From NCBI GenBank assembly GCA_006176705.1, contig QRFJ01002299.1:159914-223913 (forward strand): DNA of 64,000 nt, written 5' to 3'. The position numbers and the translations under genes are program-made. Below are positions 12,541 to 23,492 of this stretch, in pieces (the first letter of the stretch is position 1; each line of letters opens with the position of its first letter). The notes beneath the pieces were generated by a model, which was not told where the DNA came from, searched no databases, and worked only from the letters and a program-made list of their open reading frames with translations. Source of the DNA: Cocos nucifera (Eukaryota; Streptophyta; Magnoliopsida; Arecales; Arecaceae).

Positions 12541-13180
12541 TAAGTTATATCTTTCCATGATATCATAGCTGACCCTGAGAAGGTGAAAGCAATTAGAGAA
12601 TGACCTAAATCAAAATCCCTTTCTGAAGTTTGAAGTTTTTATGATCTAGCCTCTTTCTATAGACGATTTATTAGAGAGTTTAGTACCATCATGGCTCCCA
12701 TCACAAATTGCATGAAGAAAGGTAAGTTTCATTGGACAACTAATGTCGCCAAAGCTTTTAGTGATATAAAGCTTATAATGACCAAGACACCTATGTTGAT
12801 ACATCCTGACTTTTCAAAAGTTTTTAAATTAGCCTATGATGCATCAGACATTGGAATTGGAGTTGTTAGCCAGGAGGGTTATCCTATAGCCTATTTTAAT
12901 GAAAAGCTTAATGAAGCTACGCAAAAATACTCTATATATGACAGAGTTTTACGCTGTAGTTCAAGCTTTTATATATTGGAGATATTACATTTTATCCAAA
13001 GAGTTTGTTCTATATTCTGAATACTTGTCCCTTAGGTATATTCAGTTCCAGAAGAAACTTCGTGCTAGACATGTCAAGTAGGTAAAGTTTCTTCAAAATT
13101 ATACCTTTGTCCACCAACACCAAGCTAGTGTTGAGAATAAGGCCGCTAATGCATTAAATAGAGTAATTACTGTCCTCCAA
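12541..13180 (+). pseudogene. Element A RNase H / connection region
   Basis: The open stretch 12691-13020 contains FKLAYDASDIGIGVV, typical of Ty3/gypsy RNase H with its first acidic residue (YDAS). A frameshift near 12900-12960 moves the reading to 12899-13081. Stops occur upstream around 12600-12635. The domain would remove the RNA template during reverse transcription. Confidence 0.75.
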
Positions 13181-13657
13181 TCCATGAATGCCGAGGTAAT
13201 TAGTTTTGAACGAGTAAAAGATGATTATCAGTATTGTTCTGATTTTGCTAATATCTATCAAGATGTTAGTCAAGAAAACCGACAAGAATATATTGACTTT
13301 GTAATTAAAAATGGTTACTTATTTAAAGGTTGTCATCTTTGTATACCTCAGACATCTTTACGGGATTTTCTAATTTAGAAACTTCATGCAGGAGGATTAG
13401 CAGGTCATTTTGGGCGCAATAAGACTATAGCCATGGTTGAAGATAGATTCTACTGGCCTTCTCTTAAAAAAGACATAGCTAGAATCTTATCTTAATGTTG
13501 TACATGTCAATCAGGTAAGGCTAGAAAACAAAATACTGGATTATATACTTCTTTACCAATTTCTCATTCCCCATGGAAAGATTTTAGTATGGATTTTATT
13601 CTTGAATTACCTAGAACTGTCAGGAGACATGATTCAATTTTAATTGTTATTGATAGA
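13181..13657 (+). pseudogene. Element A integrase, zinc-binding region and start of core
   Basis: After the 13184-13378 open stretch, one frame shows HAGGLAGHFGRNKTIAMV and then CCTCQSGKARK. This is the H-H-C-C zinc-binding module, with a stop just before the cysteines. It is followed by SMDFILELPRT, where the first catalytic Asp of the integrase core sits. The reading stops abruptly at 13657, where element C has inserted with the ATAGA duplication. The core continues in 27659-27693 and again after 35714. Confidence 0.85.
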
Positions 13658-14276
13658 TGTTACTACTGAGAATCGTCGATTTCAAAATTAGAGGAATGGC
13701 TCCGCATTGACAAGCTTGAGAACTTGCAAAACAAAGTCCAGACCAGAGAATTTGGTCTTCGGCGAGGATCCTCCGATGCTCAAGTCAGAAACAAGTAGGA
13801 GCTAATTTCTTTTGAGAGGGGTTTCTTGCTTACCTAGGTCCTCGAGGTTCGTGGTATTTGTGGAAAAGTTTTTACACGATGGTTACGCCATTCCGCTGAT
13901 TTCGAGTAGCTAATCTCGTCATGATGAGATTTCTGGAACCCTTTCGAACGAAATGACGATTGCTAGTGTGATTAGGATTCCCAATTTATCACCGATGGTT
14001 TTGGACGAGTAGGTGACAGCCTATTTACGACCTGATTACAGTTGTATTGCGGTCAATCCGTGGAGAACTTTCTTTATCCGAGATGATTTAAAGAGGATAG
14101 ATGCCAGCCGGGGTGTTTCCATAAATATTGGGTCAGGTCAGCCCTCCAGTATTAATCATCCGTTTAGAGAATATTATAATAATATCTTGATCCACAAGCG
14201 CTCGTCAGGATAGACTGAGTTGAAGTGCCTTTGGGGTATATCAGTTGATCTAAGATATTTTATTACTACTGTAACA
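13658..14276 (-). repeat. Element C 3' LTR (minus orientation)
   Basis: Begins TGTTACTACTGAGAATCG and ends ACTGTAACA. It matches 27041-27658 with scattered substitutions. Just inside it, at 14277-14295, the complement is a purine-rich tract (CTCAGCACTAGGGGGTAG), the probable plus-strand priming site. Confidence 0.92.
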
Positions 14277-15470
14277 CTACCCCCTAGTGCTGAGTCTGGG
14301 GATCAGGCAAAAGGACTAATCATAGACAGCGCCTCAAATCGGTTGAGTTACTTTCCTATCTACAGTGGTACACCAACATTTGATTGTTGCTATTGCCATT
14401 CCTTGGAGCGAGAGTAGTTACGATTGAAAGACTCGTTCCGTTCGTCGATAGGAAAAGGACAAACTTAATAACAAGTGTCTTGTCTTCTTCCCTTTTACTA
14501 TAAAGCATTTGGAGAGGATAATTGGAGAACGAAAAGCATTTCTGAACATAAAACTTCCGTTTTTTGCATCCCTTCTTTTGAAGCTGCCTTGTTAGGCTTT
14601 TCGCTATGAATAGATTCTTAAATGGCTGCGACATTGAAGAGGCTATCGGCTCAAAGGTTGCGAGCCAAGATTTTATAAGCGCACCAACTGGCATCACCTC
14701 TCTCTGATACCAACTGATGTTCCATGATATCATTCGAACACCAATCATCCTTGGCATCAGAAGCCCCGATACCATGTTGTGAAAGCCCCAGATCTTTAGC
14801 ACGGACCTAAAGAAACCTATGACGTTCTCTATGGACAGCAAACCATCGATCCTCCACCTGGATCTGTGATGGGGCGCTTCCCTCCTTAGGCTTGAGGGAG
14901 ATGCCCCCTTCTCTAGGGCTTCTTCAAGAACCCTAGGGCGGCAACTTTAGAGAGAAGAGAAGAAGAGAGTTGAGGGAGAAAAGATCTGTATTCCACAGCA
15001 TTTACAGCATCTTGAAATCCTAATACAACCTATGTATTTATACATAGCCATTAGGCCCAACCAAAAAACTCCCCGACTAACCCAATACATGAAAGCACTC
15101 ACAGAGCCCATGTACACCCATGTCTCCCATGCTCTCATCCTCTGGATCTAGACCCAACCTATACATGAATTAGCCCCCTTAAGACCTCTCAAACCAGGCC
15201 TTAAGACCCTTAAGATCAATCCAGACCCTAGCCCAAAACAGATCCTCGCGTAACTCTGCCCGCGCACTGAGCCGGCTCAATCTCAGCACTGAGCCGACTA
15301 AGTTCCACTGGGTCGGCTCGGTCTGAAACTAAGCCGGTCCAGTTCTGTGCCGTGCCGATAGTCCCGAACGTGCAGCTCTCTGTTTTGCCTGTACACTGAA
15401 ACTTAGCCAACCCAGTTTTGGACTGAGCCGGCTAACCTGCAGAAAATCTCCTTTCTACAGTCTTGATTTT
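14277..15470 (-). other. Element C 3' region with a decayed, LTR-like foreign fragment
   Basis: No protein domain is recognised here. On the minus strand the segment from about 15050 down to 14770 looks like an old LTR: a TATA-like TATAAATACATAGG near 15029-15045, then a C/T-rich leader. It is followed by ATGGTATCGGGGC near 14765-14777 and TTGGTATCAGAGAG at 14700-14713, both resembling tRNA-Met primer sites. I read it as a degraded fragment of another retroelement. The 161-residue minus-strand open frame at 14356-14841 crosses this fragment and is probably not a gene. The stretch 15250-15440 is rich in imperfect GAGCCGGCT-like words. Confidence 0.35.
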
Positions 15471-15599
15471 CCGACTTTGGTTCCTTGCTTCATCTTGAAT
15501 CCCAGGTCTCTGAAGCACCAACCAAACCCCTGGAATCTCCGAAGCCAACCCCCTGACTACTCCTGTGGCCTCCCAAGGTTTGGGAGCACCACAAATCCT

Positions 15600-16926
15600 C
15601 ACAGATTTCGCCCACTCAAACCCAGACTTCCAGGAGCTCCTCTGCTGAAGTCCCGGAGGTTTCTTTAACATCTCCCCCTCCTGTCCTAGATGATGTGGAA
15701 GGGGATAGGTCCTTGTCAAGGAGTGATTTACAAAACTTGGTGGATAATGTTAAGGTCGAGCCAGTGGATTCAATGGAAGGAAATGCGAAGATGGTGACAG
15801 AAGCGACAGTGGAAACTCCCACGGAGGTCATCCCCATTTCCTGCCCGGCATGCGTTGTCTCAGAGGCGGAAGCCAATCTTCCCAAAGAGTCAGAAGGAGG
15901 AGCCATTAAGGCTTCCGGCTCCAACTCGACCGATGTGGTTGGGGCTGTCAAACCATAGAGGGCAAAGATTCCTGGTTAAAATATTTTCCCAACGAGGATT
16001 CAGGAGGAGCCCCAAACGTCGTCGATTCCTTCCTCTTCTCCTACTATAAATAATTTGGGAGTCGCTACTGATTTCTTGAGGCATCTCCCTCCAGTAGATA
16101 GGCTCACTTTAGAAAGCGAAGATGTCCAACATCAGATGTCTGGGCCTTCAACTCTTTGGCTTTACTCAATCATTATCTGGCGAGTTTCGCTGGGGCTGCT
16201 TCCGGGTTTTCACCTTTAGAACTTGTGGAAGCGAAGAACAAACTCGGAAAGCTCAAATATTGCCTTGAGCAGGAGAAAGCTGCTAATGCTGATCTGATTA
16301 AGGAGATCGACTGCTCCGAGAAAGCCCTTTCCGAAGCTCAAGAAGTAATCGATCGAAAGAAAGATGAGTTGAGTAGAGCTTGTCGTAGGATCGAGGTCCT
16401 CGAGAAGCAGAGATCAGAAGCCGACCGAGAATGTCATCGTGCCTATGACGTCATCAGACGCTTGAAGAGGACCTTGGCTGAAAGGGGTGGATCTTCGTCT
16501 GAGACCGCATTTCTCCGAGATTCCAATAACTGACCGATGAAGAGACCCAGGACTTTAAGTGGGGGTCATCACGTGGAGGAAGATTCACAGAGGTCCCAAG
16601 TTTCTTCCTCCATGGGAGGACCTACAGCTCGGAGGTCTCCAACTAAACCCCAGATATTAAACAATTCGCTCAAAAGGTTAAGGAAAGCTGGGACAAACTC
16701 TATTATTAAGGCTTGTAGGATGGGCTTTTATGCAGGCTTTAATGAGTGCAAAGGAATAGTTTTGCCCCATCTTCCTGATGGAGCCATTGAGTCCTTGCAT
16801 ACGGACCGATCGGATGTTAACCTGCAATCTATAATTCGTGTTTGCATCAGCAAATTCTCAGATGTGTTTGATCTTGCTATCAAAGGAGATAGAGGCAGAT
16901 TCCGATGCGTAGAGAGCTTAATCTAA
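15600..16926 (+). pseudogene. Element C antisense ORF 1: coiled-coil accessory protein remnant
   Basis: An open reading enters from about 15630 and runs to a stop at 15958. A second frame, 16156-16926, is open apart from one TGA at 16531. Residues from about 16216 to 16490 are rich in Lys, Glu and Leu in heptad spacing (an EAKNKLGKLKYCLEQEK-type stretch), strongly suggesting a coiled coil. The C-terminal part (16650-16920) is better conserved in composition and reads as a compact domain with FYAGFNECKG. The gene lies antisense to gag-pol and has the same coiled-coil-then-compact-C-terminus design as ORF 2. I recognise no N-terminal domain here, so it may be a truncated duplicate of ORF 2 or a different accessory gene. 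Function unknown. Confidence 0.55.
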
Positions 16927-17417
16927 GGCCAGGAGGAGGATCTTTCCGAGGCGAATTGTCGAGGAGCTCCTGACGACATCCTCGTGCACATACGCTTTTC
17001 TTCTCTCTTTTTTGTACCGAAATTTGTATGAAGGCTTCATATATGAAAGAAATGCTTTTTCGTCAAAGCGGTTCCTTTCTTATTCTTTCCTTGTCTTTTT
17101 GAGATGTTCTGGGTTGTCGAACCCATTTCCCTGCTTAACTGGTTATCTCCTTGTCCTTGGTCTGTCCATCCAGCGATTCGTGGGAAGCCAGGAGGGATGG
17201 AATTTAAACTGCCATTCGCGTACCGATTACTGTGGCACGTCTTCACACACTGCCTCATGAGTGGAGCAGGACATGGTTTCGACTCTCCGTACCGATTTGT
17301 CGTATCGATGGCAAGGGTCGCATCTAATCGCCAGCCATCACGTGTCCATGTTGCATCGATCTCCACCACACGCATTTAATATTCTGAGAAAATGAATCAC
17401 TCGGATCTTCGCCGGTT

Positions 17418-17426
17418 CTATATAAG
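17418..17426 (+). promoter_or_regulatory. TATA box for antisense ORF 2
   Basis: CTATATAAG lies 76 bp upstream of the ATG at 17502. This is a plausible spacing for a short 5' UTR and independent transcription on the plus strand, opposite to the element's own pol mRNA. Confidence 0.6.
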
Positions 17427-17501
17427 ACCCAGATGGAATAAGGGTTGAATCTTGTCATCTTCTTCTTGCTATGGATTTTTGTCTATTTTTCTCTTGCAAA
17501 A

Positions 17502-19454
17502 ATGGCCCAATCCGGAGATTTCGAGTTCGCCCCTTTAGCCTTTCGATCGAAGGTAACGGAGGACGACCTGATACTGATTCATGATCAATTCAACTTTCCT
17601 CTGAAGTTTCAACTCGAAGTTCCCAAATCGGAGGAGTGGGTCTGCAGCCCTCCTCCTGGTCGGATCGAAGTGTACAAGGAGTGTTTCTGGGCCGGGTTGA
17701 GGTTTCCTCTTCATCCATTTTTTATCACTCTTTTTCACTTTCGAGAGATGTCGCTTTGTTTAATCGTGCCAAACTCGTGGCGCCATATTTACGGCTTCAC
17801 TATGGCATGCCTTCTGACCGGGGTGGAGCCAACTGTAACGCTCTTCCGTTACTCTTTCATGGTGAAGAGGCATCCTGGGGCTCGCGGCCGATGGTACGTG
17901 ACCCCCAGATTGAGAAAAAACATCCCTCCACTAATTCGGGACACTCCTGCCATTCATCGATGGAAGACCAGATTTTTGTTTATTTTCCAAACCTCGAGAG
18001 AAGACTGGGGTTTCGTCGATTGAGGGGAGCCGCAGGAGAATCTGTTGAAGAACCCAACACTTGGTCCGCGTTTAGAGCAGAGGACCTGAAGACCCTGTGA
18101 AGTTATAAGGTTCCAGAGTTGAAGGAGTTGCTATTCGAGCAGATTCTGTTCAATGTTGGGATCAGTCGATTCAACTCTTTCGATACGTGTTTGTTTTCTT
18201 TTATATCAATGAATTTTTCAAATATGTAGACTTGATGCCAGATGGTCAATGCTTTGAATTCCAGGAACCGATCAGAGTCCTCTTAAAGCTGAGGTTCCAA
18301 AAGGTCGTCGTAAAAGGAATATTCGTACAGCCGGTGAGAGGTCTACCCATATTCAAATTGAACCTCTCCCAGCGCAACGATCTCATGTAGTCGAGGAGCC
18401 CAGTCTTCTCAGTGTTGAGGACTTCCAAATCGTCCAGGTTCCGCACGACTCGGAGCTTCCAGTTCCAGAGGGGGTCCATGAGGCTTCCATTGAATGTCTG
18501 TTTAGTGAGGCCATTTTAGGCTTACCAGCTCTTGGTGTCCCCGAGCCTTTTCCAGAGGAGCAATTGTTCGGAAGAAAGGGAGCCAGTGAGCCCGCAATAC
18601 CCGAAGTACTTTCTATTAGGAATGCCAATGCTTCAAAAACTCGCGTGGCAGCAAAACTGAAGGCTCCACTAGATGAGCCGAAAATTCCTAAGGCTAGTAT
18701 TTCTGGGACTACACCGGTCGAAGTCTACTGTGATGGTTCGGCCTTACATGATTATAAGCTGGCCTGTGAAGCATTCTCAAATTTTCTTTTCCTAGCTAAC
18801 GCGTCCGAGATACTAGTTGATGCTCTAAAAATGAGGAAAAAAGCTCTGGACTGCTTTGTCCGGGTAAGCTGAGATCATGGATTGTTGTTCTTTTTGTTTT
18901 TGTTTCCTCGCTTTAGAACTTGTCCTTACGAACCTCACATAATGCCTTTGTAGCTTGCCCATTACTTAAATGGGTTCATAAAGAACGTCGTTGATCTTTC
19001 CAAAAGGACAACGAAACTTGAGATTCAAAGCACAATCCTCCAGAAGGCAAAGGATCAACTATCCAAAAAGGCTATGGAAACTTTGGACAAAGCTGAAGAG
19101 TCCGAGAAGAAAGTTTTGGGCGCCGAGACGGCATTGCAAAAATTTATGGAAGAGAACGTCCACCTAACCAATATTAATGGAGCCTTGGAGGCCGAGATCG
19201 CAGAACTGAGGGATCGAGTCGTCAAGGCTAAAGCGTCTGAGGTGGAGGCTTTACTCTTGGCAAAAGCGGTCAAGGAGAAGGTCTTGAAGGCGGTTGACGA
19301 TTTTAGGGCGTCCGATGAATTCAGGGAAGAGAAGGCCTCTTTTGCACTGGACGTCTATGATGAAGGGAAACATGTTGTCCGCGAGGAAATAGCTTCGAAA
19401 TATCCTGAGTTGGATTTAAGCTTCTTGGATATTCCTCCGGACGACTTGCCTTGA
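17502..19454 (+). pseudogene. Element C antisense ORF 2: PF04195-like 'putative gypsy type transposon' protein with intron
   Basis: The reading starts at ATG 17502 (MAQSGDFEF). Residues of about 20-170 carry features of the plant family annotated as 'putative gypsy type transposon': a CSPPPGRIEVYKECFWAGLR stretch, then LRFPLHPFF and NSWRHIYGF. The frame breaks at 18023 (stop) and near 18100, then recovers by 18564. An exon ends at codon CGG 18863, followed by GTAAGC. A CTTTGTAG acceptor ends at 18953, and the reading continues in phase 0 at 18954. Removing these 90 bp gives a continuous frame to TGA 19454. The second half is a long Lys/Glu/Ala coiled coil (about 18960-19300) with a conserved-looking end, KYPELDLSFLDIPPDD. 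Biological role unknown. The gene is antisense to pol and seems to have its own promoter and splicing. Internal stops make this copy probably inactive. Confidence 0.7.
18864..18953 (+). other. Predicted intron in antisense ORF 2
   Basis: A 90 bp T-rich interval with donor CGG|GTAAGC and acceptor TTTGTAG|CTT. It has in-frame stops, and its removal joins two frames in the same phase (exon codon end at 18863, next codon from 18954). Confidence 0.65.
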
Positions 19455-19849
19455 ATTTTTGTTCTCTTCAACTCTTCAGGAGCTTTTGTAAAGAGCCTTG
19501 TTATGAATAAAATCTCTCTTTTGTTCTCCTCGACTTTCTCATTTTGCTTTGTTCGTTCCGTTTTACTCCGATCTGAGGAGTTATTCATTCGGCTCGTGCG
19601 TTTTTGTACTTCCTAACCTCAGCTCATGAACCTACGAGCTGATCTTTCCGTTTCCCGTACGCATATTCGACGAGACGTGCCTAGTCTTCCATATGCATCA
19701 TTAAATGCGCATGGTTACGGAAGTGACGTAACCGCGAATTTGACTCGAAATCTTTTTCCGAATTTGACTCGAAATCTGGTGCTTAGTCGTGGGGCAGTAG
19801 ATACGCCCACTCCCTGGTTTGCACGCAGCAAGACCGAACATTCGTAATT

Positions 19850-20880
19850 ATGGCAGATCCGCCTATTTATAGCGACATCCCGTTCGCTAGCTGCTCCATC
19901 CATGACATTCTTTGTCTTTCAAAAGAATGTCTGCAAATTGGTTCGGTCTCCTACAAGGAGACGGAGTTCCTTTGTCTCTCGATGGAGGTAGTTATCCAAC
20001 CGAGATGGAGGAGTGTTAGTTAATCTCGATCAACTTGGGATGTCGATGGCAAGGACTTTGTCATCCAAATACTTCCGCTCTCGAGCTTGAGACCTTTGTC
20101 ATCCTGCTTCGCCTGTAGGGGATGGTCTTTCACTCGGTCCTAAGAGATTTGTCATGTTTCTCTGGCTCTGAGAGGGTAGGATTTCATGACTTACTCAAAG
20201 GGGCCTGTGGTTGTGCCATCCTTGCAAGGAAGCAGGAAGGGGTTGAGCCGCCACCCGGGCGTCTGAAGTTTAGATATTATGGCTCAAAGGCTCCCTCAGC
20301 CATTATGTTCCCAGAAACTATGATCGGAGCACTAAAGGAGTTCTTCAAAGTCATATTAAGAAGCTTTACCCGGGTTGTCTATCATGCATCGGCATTCGAT
20401 GGAGGGGTTCTTTGTTCTGAGTTTGGGGCGGAGTTGGATTCTAAGCAAACTCTGCCTCGGTCTCGTCGGGTTCTCCATCATTACCACTTTTTGGCGGCTC
20501 AGGTGGTGGCGTTTGAGGTTGTGCCACCCCCATGAGTGGAGGCATATGTCCGAGCAGCTGGAAGAGATTCCGAGGCTAGGTCGTATAGCCATGGACTTCA
20601 AAAATACCTGACTTCGGCATCGGTGGGAAGTCCACCTCAAATCTCACACCTCTGCGGACCTGGATACCCTTTATGGGATCCCAAAGCCTCAAGTCTTCAA
20701 AGGAGCTTCTTCTGCATATCGACGGTCTCAGCTTCGTCAGACTTTTTGACCATATCTTCGCATCGAAGTTATGCTTTTGTAATTCCATCCGAGTTGTTCA
20801 CTGTTCTTTGTAAAAGCAATTGATCATCGCTCTTGTAAAAGTTTTTCCTTTATGAAATAAAATGCTTTTGTTTCCTTCAC
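19850..20880 (+). pseudogene. Element C antisense transcription unit 3, unrecognised protein
   Basis: A TATA-like CTATTTATAG lies at about 19863. One reading of 57 codons starts at ATG 19850, directly at this box, so it may or may not be translated. A larger open frame starts at ATG 20122 and runs 137 codons to 20535. A further open stretch follows at 20536-20823, and the region ends in AT-rich sequence with ATGAAATAAAATG near 20852, a possible polyadenylation area. I recognise no domain. Position and strand match ORFs 1 and 2, making a third plus-strand unit in tandem. It could be a decayed member of the same accessory family. Confidence 0.35.
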
Positions 20881-20969
20881 ATCGTACTTTATTTCTGTTC
20901 TGTCTATATTGTTAACTATCCCGATCAAAGGGACCTTGAACCCGTGTGGGTTTCTTTAACCGAGTAGGT

Positions 20970-21290
20970 CTGAGATGGTTCCGATTTGAGGAACTCGTTG
21001 TTAAATATCCCGAGCAAAGAGATTTAATCCCAAGTGGTTCCGATCTGAGGAACTCGCTGTTAAGTATCCCGAACAAAGGGATTTTTGCTGAGTATCCCAA
21101 ACAAGGGATTTAATCCAAAGCGGTTTCGATCTGAGGAACTCACTGTTAAGTATCCCGAACGAAGAAATTTTTGCTGAGTATCCCGAACAAAGGGATTTAA
21201 TCCAAAGCGGTTCCGATCTGAGGAACTCGTTGTTAGGTATCCCGAACAAAGAGATTTTTGTTGACTATCCCAAACAAAGGGATCTAATCC
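20970..21290. repeat. Imperfect tandem repeat in element C (59-87 bp period)
   Basis: The words GATCTGAGGAACTC and TATCCCGAACAAAGGGATTT recur four to five times. The GAGGAACT word starts near 20988, 21047, 21133 and 21220, giving spacings of 59, 86 and 87 bp. It separates the antisense genes from the integrase end. Confidence 0.8.
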
Positions 21291-21399
21291 AACTTTCTTT
21301 TCCAGTTCGATAGCCGTGCAAATATTCGTCTAACAAAAAAAGTAGTTGAGAAAGCTATTCATTTATTCATTTCATTAGTAGTACATTCGGAGATTAGCT

Positions 21400-22324
21400 G
21401 AATTTCATGGCCTAGAAAGGAGTGTCCCATTGAGTTGTTTTAGTCGATAAGTCCCTGGTTGCACAACTTCATCGACCTGATAAGGCCCTTCCCAATTGGG
21501 TGAAAGCTTTCCTCACTCAGTTGGCTTGGATACTTCAGCTCTCTGAAGGACAAGATCACCGGCTCGAAATTCTTTTGCCTTGATGCGAGAATTATAATAT
21601 CTGGCAACCTTTTGCCGATATGCGGCCATCCTCACCGCTGCTCGTTCTGTAGTTTCCTCGATCAGATCAAGATTGGCTCTGAGCCAAATTGAATTAGTGT
21701 CCTCGTCATATTCTTCAACTCTGACGAGGGGAGCCCGAACTCTACTGGTATGACGACCTCAGTGCCAAATGCCAAGTTGAAAGACGTTTCGTCTATTGGG
21801 AGCCTTTGAGTGGTTCGATAGACCCACAGAACGTGGTAGAGTTCTTCTGCCCACGACCCCCCAGTTCGGTCTAATCTAGCTTTGAGACCTTGAAGAAGGG
21901 TTCTGTTGGTCACTTCCACTTCTCCGTTCGCTTATGGGTGGCCTACTGAAGTGAAGCGCTGCTCTATCCCATGATCTTCACAGAAGTCTTTTAGTCGAGA
22001 ACCACTGAATTGTCTCCCGTTATCTGAAATCAATACTTTCGAGAGTCCATAGCAGCAAATGATTGATTTTCAAATAAAATCCCGGACCTTCATCTCTGTG
22101 ATCTGAGCTAAGGGCTCGGCTTCTACCCACTTGGTAAAGTAGTCAATAGCCATGAGTAGGAATTTCCGCTGGCCAGAAGCTCGAGGAAATGGGTCTAAAA
22201 TGTCCAATCCCCACTGGGTGAAAGGCCAGGAGGATTCAATGGGAGTTAGGAGAGATGCGAGCTGACACTAAACCCGATCGTTGCGTTGACATTGTTCACA
22301 TCTCCGGACGAAATTCTGAGCATC
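21400..22324 (-). pseudogene. Element C integrase catalytic core and C-terminal part
   Basis: The open stretch 21662-21919 (minus) contains NRTLLQGLKARLDRTGGSWA and VYRTTQRLPIDETSFNLAFG, the well-conserved end of the Tat-type integrase core. Upstream (22200-21930, minus) a reading with frame breaks shows AIDYFTKWVEAEPLA and SDNGRQF, holding catalytic aspartates. Downstream to about 21400 is a C-terminal DNA-binding-like part ending in an LSPNWEGPY-type motif. It would insert the cDNA in the host chromosome. Several stops make it inactive. Confidence 0.85.
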
Positions 22325-22822
22325 CTATAGCATTATGGGCCAGTAATATCTTTGCCAAAGGATTTTGTAAGATAAGGATCGACCCCTCAGATGGTTTCCA
22401 CAGATCCCTTCATGAACCTCCCGCATATCGTAATCAGCCTCCGAAGGGCGCAAACACCTCGAAAGCGGCAAGAAGAAAGACTGCTTGTACAGGTCATTGT
22501 CGAGCAATATATACCTGGCTGCTTGATTCCTGACCTTTCGAGCTTCTTTTCGATCTGGCAGTGTTTCCATTGTCTTCAAGTATTTTATGATAGGGTCCAT
22601 CCAACTGGGCTCTTCATTGATTTGCTGAATTGTGTGGGGCTCTTCTAAACTCGAAGTTTTCATAACTTCGAAGTAGATTTCTCTCCCCAGATTGGCGGGC
22701 AGCAAAGATGCAAGCTTTGATAAAGCATCCGCCTTAACGTTTTGCGTCCGGAGGGCCTGTTGGATGTCAAAATATTTGAAGCATGAGATTAAATCTTTTA
22801 CCTTTTGGACATATTTCCTCAT
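22325..22822 (-). pseudogene. Element C RNase H end and integrase zinc-binding region
   Basis: 166-codon open frame. Its first half reads ALRTQNVKADALSKLASL, typical of the RNase H C-terminus (the N-x-x-A-D-x-L-S-x-L pattern). Its last third reads HEGICGNHLRGRSLSYKIL and YYWP, the histidine half of the integrase H-H-C-C module. The frame ends at 22325, and the reading shifts for the cysteines and core. Confidence 0.82.
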
Positions 22823-22897
22823 GTTTTCCTCTCAAGCTTCGTATTCTTCTTTTATTTGCCCCACCACAAGCTGGGAATCGCCGTACATTTTCAAGGA

Positions 22898-23492
22898 TTA
22901 GGCTATGGTTTGCTGAGCAATTTTCAATCCTATGATCAGGGCTTCATATTCTGCCTCGTTATTGGTAGCTAGAAATTCGAAGCGGATGGCGTATGCTGCC
23001 ACGTCCCCATCTGGACTGGAAAGGATAATTCCAACTCTTGATCCTGTTGAGTTCGAGGAGCCGTCAATGTGCAAGACCCATGTTTCCCCCAGATCTCCCC
23101 GATTCAGCTTTGGATCTTCATTGCTTTGTGAGTTTGCAGGGTCTTCATGTCTAGTCGTCGGGTTTTCTTCTGTGGGCTCCCTACCCGGTATTGTACATTC
23201 GAGGATAAAGTCAGCCAAAATTTGGGACTTAATGGATGGCCTCGATCGATAGTGAATATCCAACTCTGAGAGCTCCAAAGTCCACTTTGCTATCCGTCCG
23301 GAAGAATTCAGCTGATGCAGTACCGACTTCAAAGGCTGGTCTGTTAGTACTATCACGGTATGAGCTTGAAAATAGGGTCGGAATTTCCTTGCAGCAACAA
23401 TCAGCGCGAAAATCATCTTTTCTAACTTTGCGTATCGGGTCTCCGCATCGTGGAGGACCTTGCTGATGTAGTATATAGGCTTCTGGACTCAT
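22898..23492 (-). pseudogene. Element C RNase H domain
   Basis: The stretch 22898-23416 includes LADFILECTIP, then VLHIDGSSNSTGSRVGIIL with the first catalytic Asp, and FLATNNEAEYEALIIGL with the catalytic Glu. This is the archaeal-type RNase H typical of Tat elements. An overlapping frame (23229-23492) holds the preceding RT thumb/connection part, showing a frameshift near 23400. Confidence 0.82.

Noticed and set aside
14356..14841. 161-residue minus-strand frame as a gene
   Set aside because: It spans LTR-like and PBS-like non-coding sequence and shows no domain.
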